Below are positions 32,400-36,346 of a stretch of 36,346 bases of DNA, one piece after another. The first letter of the stretch is position 1. Every line of letters begins with the position of its first letter. A program made the translations under genes and the position numbers. Source of the stretch: JACDAN01 sp035535195 (GTDB lineage: Bacteria; Actinomycetota; Thermoleophilia; Gaiellales; Gaiellaceae); contig DATLQK010000053.1 in the NCBI GenBank assembly GCA_035535195.1, forward strand, positions 1 through 36,346, in the 5' to 3' direction. The notes under the pieces are model-generated. The model did not search any database and was not told the origin of the DNA. It worked only from the letters and a program-made list of their open reading frames with translations.

Positions 32400-33213
32400 G
32401 CTGACAAATCTTGGCCATTCGGTCGCGCCGTGCCAAGCGGAGGGGTCGGCGCCGGCCGCACCGTGCCGGTTTTCCCGGCGGCCACACCGACGGCTGCCAG
32501 CGGGACGGTCAGCGCAAGGAGGGCGAGGAGCGGTGGATCCCAGCGCCCAGTCGCGTCGTAGAGCGCACCGAGCAGGAAGGGCCCCGTGGCCGCCATCGTG
32601 TAGCCGATCGCCTGCGCCATCCCCGACAGCTCTCCGGCCAGCCGGGAGTCCGGTGCACGGAGGATCATCAGCGTGAGTGCCAGCGCGATCGCGCCGCCCT
32701 GGCCGAACGCGAAGAGGAGCACCCACAGGGGCGCGAGGTCCGGCGCGACGACGAGGCCCGCGATCGCGGCCGCCTCCAGGGCCGTCACGGCAACCGCGAG
32801 CCCGCGCTGGTCGCGCGCGCGTGTGGCGAGCACTGGCACGGCAAGCGGGCGGGCACACCCCCGACGGCGTAGAGCGCGAGCAGGGTCCCGGCCGGGCCGG
32901 CGCGATGGCCGTCCGCCCGCAAGATCGACGGAAGCCACGCCAGGCCGGCGTAGCAGACGAGCGACTGGAGCCCCATGTAGAGCGTCACCTGCCAGGCGCG
33001 CACGTCGCCGAGCAGCCGCCGCGCGTCGCCGCCGCCTCCCCGCGCCGTGAGTGACGCCTCGGGCCGAGGACGGCCGGCGCCACCACCACCACCGCCGCCA
33101 CCGCCGCGGCGGCGGGCACGGCCCAGATCGCAAGTGCGCCCTGCCATCCGAGACTTCGCTCCAGCGGCACCGTCAGCCCGGCGGCAAGGATCCCCGGCCG
33201 CGAGGAGGCCGAG
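32396..33213 (-). pseudogene. CynX/NimT-type MFS transporter remnant, truncated and frameshifted
   Basis: Homologous pieces of a CynX-like transporter lie in three frames. GILAAGLTVPLERSLGWQGALAIW is in the first, about 33213-33060; QVTLYMGLQSLVCYAGLAWLP in the second, about 33060-32850; and LAVPVLATRARDQRGLAVAVTALE to the end in the third, with TGA at 32396-32398. The joins are near 33060 and 32850, each needing a one-base change. The first 130 or so residues of the family are missing: homology begins just after the PobA stop. The gene is thus dead or, if the shifts are errors, at least 5'-truncated. Its stop overlaps the cyclase GTG (GTGA), a relic of coupling. Confidence 0.8.
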
Positions 33214-33217
33214 CCGC

Positions 33218-34402
33218 CTAGACGTGCTCGAGCCCGACGTAGTTCTCGGCGAGAGACGCGGCCGCCCGCTCCGAGCTGCAGACGTACGAGAGTTGCGCGA
33301 GCTGGAGCTTCACGTCGAACTGGTCGCCGCCCTCGGGGCGATGCAGCATCGAGGTCATGAACCACGAGAAGTGCTCCGCCCGCCAGACGCGGCGCAAGGC
33401 ATCGACGGAGTAGCGCTCCAGCCCCGACTCGTCGCCGGAGCGGTACCACTCCGCCAGCGCCGCGGCCAGCAGCCGGACGTCGGCCACGGCGAGGTTGAGG
33501 CCCTTTGCGCCGGTCGGCGGGACGATGTGCGCGGCGTCTCCGGCGAGATAGATGCGCCCGTGCTGCATCGGCTCCACGACGAAGCTGCGCATGGGCGTCA
33601 CGCCCTTCTCGACGATCTCGCCGGTATTCAGCGTCCAGCCCTCCAGCCCGAGCCGGTGCTCGAGCTCCTTCCAGACCCGCTGGTCCGACCATGCCGCGAG
33701 GTCCTCGTCCGGCGTCACCTGGAGGTAGAGCCGGGTCAGCGACGGCGAGCGCATGCTGTGGAGCGCGAAGCCGCGCTCGTGGTGCGCGTAGATCAGCTCC
33801 TCGTTCGAGGGCGGCGCCTCGGCGAGGATCCCGAGCCAGGCGAACGGGTACTCGCGCTCGAACACGGTCAGGACGCCGGCCGGGATGCTGTCCCGGGAGA
33901 TGCCGTGGAAGCCGTCGCACCCCGCGACGACGTCGCAACGGAGCTCCCGCTCCTCACCCTCGTGCCGGAACCGGATCGCCGGCTCGTCCCGGTCGAGCCC
34001 TTCGAGCCGGACGCCGTCGACCTCGAAGAGGAGCGGCCGGCCGGTCTCGAGCCTCGCCGCGATCAGGTCCTTCACGACCTCCTGCTGCCCGTACACGGTG
34101 ATCCGCCGCCCGCCGGTCAGGGACGGGAAGTCGATCCGGTGGCGCTCCCCGGCGAACTGCAGCTCGATGCCGTCGTGGACGAGCCCCTCGCGCTCGAGCC
34201 GCTCCCCCACGCCGATCTGGCGCAGGAGGTCGACCGTCCCCTGCTCGAGCACGCCGGCGCGGACGCGGTGCTCCACGTGTTCGCGGGACCGGTCCTCGAG
34301 GACGACCGAGTCGATCCCCTCGAGGTGGAGCAACTGTGCGAGGACGAGCCCGGCGGGACCGGCACCGACGATCCCGACCTGGGTCCGCTCGCCTATCCCC
34401 AG
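33218..34402 (-). CDS. pobA: 4-Hydroxybenzoate 3-monooxygenase
   Basis: FAD-dependent hydroxylase that converts 4-hydroxybenzoate plus NAD(P)H and O2 into protocatechuate. It has the FAD motif GAGPAGL, the EHRVRAGVLEQGTVDLL block, the ITVYGQQEV substrate-side stretch and the C-terminal GDAAHIVPPTGAKGLNLA, all specific for PobA, and family length. Similarity starts at TQVGIVGAGPAG, with no ATG, GTG or TTG nearby. A CTG at 34402 (394 residues) fits family length, while a GTG at 34495 adds an unrelated 31-residue extension within the MetE-like gene. The end is next to the MFS remnant. It shares its operon with pcaB and pcaC. Confidence 0.94.
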   Translation of the reverse strand: MGIGERTQVGIVGAGPAGLVLAQLLHLEGIDSVVLEDRSREHVEHRVRAGVLEQGTVDLLRQIGVGERLEREGLVHDGIELQFAGERHRIDFPSLTGGRRITVYGQQEVVKDLIAARLETGRPLLFEVDGVRLEGLDRDEPAIRFRHEGEERELRCDVVAGCDGFHGISRDSIPAGVLTVFEREYPFAWLGILAEAPPSNEELIYAHHERGFALHSMRSPSLTRLYLQVTPDEDLAAWSDQRVWKELEHRLGLEGWTLNTGEIVEKGVTPMRSFVVEPMQHGRIYLAGDAAHIVPPTGAKGLNLAVADVRLLAAALAEWYRSGDESGLERYSVDALRRVWRAEHFSWFMTSMLHRPEGGDQFDVKLQLAQLSYVCSSERAAASLAENYVGLEHV

Positions 34403-35511
34403 ACCTCCTCGGCGGTCTCGACGATCAGCCGCAGCTTCGCGATCTGCTCGTCCCGGGAGAGAACGTTGCCCTCGACGGTCGACGAGAAGCCGCACTGCGG
34501 CGAGAGGCAGAGCTGGTCCAGCGGGACGTACTGCGAGGCCTCCTCGATCCGGCGCTTGAGCTCGTCCTTGTCCTCGAGCTCGCCGCGCTTCGTCGTCACG
34601 AGGCCGAGCACGACCTGCTTCCCCTTCGGGACGAACCGCAACGGCTCGAACGTGCCCGAGCGCTCGTCGTCGTACTCGAGGAAGAAGCCGTCGACCTCCA
34701 GGCCGTTGAAGAGCGCCTCGGCGACGAAGTCGTAGCCGCCTTCCGCCGCCCACGAGGAGCGGAAGTTGCCGCGGCACATGTGCGTGGTCACGCTCATCCC
34801 CTCGGGGCGCTCAGCGAGCGCCTCGTTGATGTGGCGGATGTAGTGCTCGTGCTGGTGCTTCGAGTCGCCGCCGATCTGCGCGATGTACTCCCGCTGCTTG
34901 GGGTCGTTCATGTACGCGAGGCTCGTGTCGTCGAACTGGAGGTAGGTACACCCGAGCTCGCCGAGCCCGCGGATTTCTTCCCGGTAGGCGGCGACGAGGT
35001 CGCTCCAGAACCGCTCGATGTCGGGGTAGGCGTCCTCGCTGATCGCGGCCCTGCCGCCGCGGTAGTGGACCATGCTCGGCGACGGGATCGTCAGCTTCGG
35101 TGTCGCGCTCGTCGTTAGCGACTGCAGCGTCTCGAATGCCTCACCGAAGATCGTCTTCGAGAGGCCGACGCGGTCGTGGACGCTGAGCGCCGCCGTGGTG
35201 AACTCGACGTCGCCCTGCTCGTTGTGGAACGCGACGCGGATCTGCTCGTCGGCCGGGTCGATCCCGTCGAGCTGGTAGATGAAGTCCATGTGCCAGGAGG
35301 TGCGGCGGAACTCGCCGTCCGTCGCCGACCGCAGGCCGACGTCCTCCTGCATCCGGACGATCTCCGCGATCGCCTCGTCCTCGACCCCGCGCAGCTGGTT
35401 GGCGTCGATCGCTCCGTCGGCGAACTGCCGGCGCGCCTCCAGGAGCTCCGGCGGCCTCAGCAGGCTGCCGACGTGGTCGGCGCGATAAGGCGGCGTGTCC
35501 CGCGTACTCAT
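34393..35511 (-). CDS. MetE-C-like cobalamin-independent methyltransferase (YxjG/YxjH-like)
   Basis: A 372-residue TIM-barrel methyltransferase equal to the C-terminal half of methionine synthase MetE, with no N-terminal half. The zinc ligands are His244 and Cys246 (THMCRGN), Glu279 (FLEYDDER) and Cys340 (LSPQCGF). The RADHVGSLLRP opening is typical of the stand-alone family. The start ATG overlaps the PcaC stop as ATGA and the end overlaps the PobA start region, so it is translated with aromatic-acid genes. It may take methyl groups, for example from demethylation of methoxy-aromatics, to homocysteine, but this is inference. Methionine synthesis from a methyl-folate or other donor is the alternative. 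Confidence 0.92.
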   Translation of the reverse strand: MSTRDTPPYRADHVGSLLRPPELLEARRQFADGAIDANQLRGVEDEAIAEIVRMQEDVGLRSATDGEFRRTSWHMDFIYQLDGIDPADEQIRVAFHNEQGDVEFTTAALSVHDRVGLSKTIFGEAFETLQSLTTSATPKLTIPSPSMVHYRGGRAAISEDAYPDIERFWSDLVAAYREEIRGLGELGCTYLQFDDTSLAYMNDPKQREYIAQIGGDSKHQHEHYIRHINEALAERPEGMSVTTHMCRGNFRSSWAAEGGYDFVAEALFNGLEVDGFFLEYDDERSGTFEPLRFVPKGKQVVLGLVTTKRGELEDKDELKRRIEEASQYVPLDQLCLSPQCGFSSTVEGNVLSRDEQIAKLRLIVETAEEVWG

Positions 35512-35888
35512 CCTTCCTCCTTCTCGTCTGCCATCACGTCCCTGAAGATCGCGAACGCTCGATTGGCTGCCGGCACGCCGCAGTAGATCGCGCTGTGGAG
35601 CAGCACCTCGCCGATCTCCTCGCGGGACAGCCCGTTCCGAAGCGCGGCGCGGATATGCATGGCGAGCTCGTGGTCTCGGCCGAGCGCGACGAGGGCGGTC
35701 AGCGTGATCGCGCTCCGCGTGCGGCGGTCGAGGCCTGGGCGCGCCCAGATCTCACCCCAGGCGTAGCGTGTGATCAGGTCCTGGAACGCCTCAGTGTCCG
35801 GTGTCGTGTGCTCGATTGCCCCGTCGACGTGCTCGTCGCCGAGGACCTCCCGGCGGATGCGCATTCCCTCGTCGTAGCGGTCGCTCAT
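35508..35888 (-). CDS. pcaC: 4-Carboxymuconolactone decarboxylase
   Basis: A 126-residue enzyme that decarboxylates 4-carboxymuconolactone to beta-ketoadipate enol-lactone in the protocatechuate branch. The sequence follows the PcaC pattern: the N-terminal RYDEGMRIRREVLGDEHV, WGEIWARPGLDRRTRS, ITLTALVALGRDHELAMH, and the C-terminal IGEVLLHSAIYCGVPAANRA. ATG at 35888 overlaps the PcaB stop as ATGA and its own stop overlaps the MetE-like start. It is a separate enzyme; PcaL-type fusions to PcaD are not seen. Confidence 0.95.
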   Translation of the reverse strand: MSDRYDEGMRIRREVLGDEHVDGAIEHTTPDTEAFQDLITRYAWGEIWARPGLDRRTRSAITLTALVALGRDHELAMHIRAALRNGLSREEIGEVLLHSAIYCGVPAANRAFAIFRDVMADEKEEG

Positions 35889-36346
35889 CCCAGCTCGCTC
35901 CGGTACTCGCCCAGCGCCCTGTCGGCGAACGCCTCGGCGGAGCCGAGCTCCAGCCCGAGCCCACTCGCCTCGAGGTTCGCCCGCATCCGGTCGGCATGCA
36001 CCTCGAGCCCGGTGAGCGCGCGCTTCGCCCCGTCGACGGCGCCGCCCGCATAGCCGAGCGCGCCGACGAGGGCCGGCCACTCCGCGTGCCAGGTGCCGAA
36101 GGCCCGCTCGTGCTCCTGGACGAGCGACGCGAGGAGCACGCCCGCCTGCGCCTCTGCCTGGCGCGCGCAAGCGACGGCCAAGAGGCTCCCGACCGGGTTG
36201 CGCTTGTGGGGCATCGCCGAGGACACGCCCGGAGCCGCCTCGGCCACCTCGCCCACCTCGTTCTGGCTCAGGAGTCCCACGTCGAGCCCGATCTTGGCAC
36301 CGGCGCCCGCCGCGAGCGCGAGGGCCGACGCGAGCTCCCCGATCCG
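35885..36346 (-). CDS. pcaB: 3-Carboxy-cis,cis-muconate cycloisomerase, partial
   Basis: The C-terminal 153 residues of a fumarase/aspartase superfamily enzyme; the N-terminus lies beyond the right edge of the window. The superfamily signature SSAMPHKRNP is present, preceded by QNEVGEVAEAAPG and followed by the helix VACARQAEAQAGVLLASLVQEHERAFGTWHAEW, which fits PcaB. It converts 3-carboxy-cis,cis-muconate into 4-carboxymuconolactone, the substrate of the next gene's enzyme, with which it overlaps by four bases. Adenylosuccinate lyase is the alternative, but context and the C-terminal region favour PcaB. Confidence 0.9.
   Translation of the reverse strand, partial: RIGELASALALAAGAGAKIGLDVGLLSQNEVGEVAEAAPGVSSAMPHKRNPVGSLLAVACARQAEAQAGVLLASLVQEHERAFGTWHAEWPALVGALGYAGGAVDGAKRALTGLEVHADRMRANLEASGLGLELGSAEAFADRALGEYRSELG

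Noticed and set aside
32407..32436. TTGGCA / AAGATT as a promoter for the cyclase gene
   Set aside because: The -10 match is weak and the spacer is 18 bases; it lies inside the MFS remnant and is not strong enough to annotate.
33081..33116. CCACC/CCGCC trinucleotide run as a possible satellite or regulatory repeat
   Set aside because: It is a short codon-level repeat inside the MFS remnant (Ala/Val runs); it may explain slippage but is not a separate element.
1..36346. CRISPR arrays, tRNA, rRNA, insertion sequences, phage genes
   Set aside because: No regularly spaced repeats, cloverleaf-like sequence, transposase motif or phage structural gene was found by eye.

Overview
The window is high-GC DNA with dense, mostly overlapping genes, many GTG/TTG starts and almost no spacer DNA; no gap exceeds 300 bases. 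The gene content (a LAL-type LuxR regulator, a DUF6510/Moco/FNR redox trio, YtrA-type GntR, a class III cyclase with AAA and TPR regions, a secreted YkuD L,D-transpeptidase, GreA, pca genes) fits a soil actinobacterium. Thermoleophilia (Solirubrobacterales/Gaiellales) is my best guess by inference. No rRNA, tRNA, CRISPR array, IS element or phage gene was seen.

Layout. 1-3376 (minus): an ornithine carbamoyltransferase gene between two DHA2-type MFS exporter genes; the upstream MFS gene carries a frameshift. 3432-6358 (minus): a large LAL regulator, a carboxymuconolactone-decarboxylase-like protein and a possible small ORF. 6482-8964 (minus): a secreted glycosidase-like/L,D-transpeptidase fusion and a small secreted protein. 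9029-10328 (minus): AraC and MarR regulators, the MarR gene divergent from a plus-strand run of YceI, FMN reductase and a cyclic-nucleotide-binding protein (10431-12524). 12525-12646 is a convergent spacer with two near-identical palindromes.

12647-19109 (minus) is a long chain of seven genes: GntR, ABC ATPase, ABC-2 permease, a sugar-binding protein, then a second sugar-binding protein with its own promoter, an ABC ATPase and a sugar permease. The first four genes are joined by overlaps, so an ABC-2 exporter cassette is physically coupled to a sugar importer. A Gfo/Idh/MocA dehydrogenase is transcribed divergently from it.

20225-27072 holds housekeeping and redox genes: tandem-VOC protein and GreA, DUF488, NRAMP transporter, rhodanese, the Moco oxidoreductase/flavin reductase/DUF6510 operon, an HD-domain protein, and a secreted clan GH-A-like glycosidase. 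27159-28300 (plus) has an alpha/beta hydrolase and an alkyltransferase-like protein. Its last stop codon shares the CTAG palindrome with the convergent PfkB kinase, which follows a 1088-residue zinc-ribbon/cyclase/AAA/TPR signalling protein.

32396-36346 (minus) is an aromatic-acid operon: PcaB (partial), PcaC, a MetE-C-like methyltransferase and PobA, joined by overlaps and followed by a 5'-truncated, twice-frameshifted CynX-type MFS remnant. PobA has no ordinary start codon where its family begins. Together PobA, PcaB and PcaC channel 4-hydroxybenzoate through protocatechuate into the beta-ketoadipate pathway.

The most notable items are the glycosidase/L,D-transpeptidase fusion, the exporter-importer hybrid operon, the paired palindromes at 12529-12609, the MetE-like gene inside the pca operon, and recurrent CTGA junctions where genes appear to lack a canonical start.
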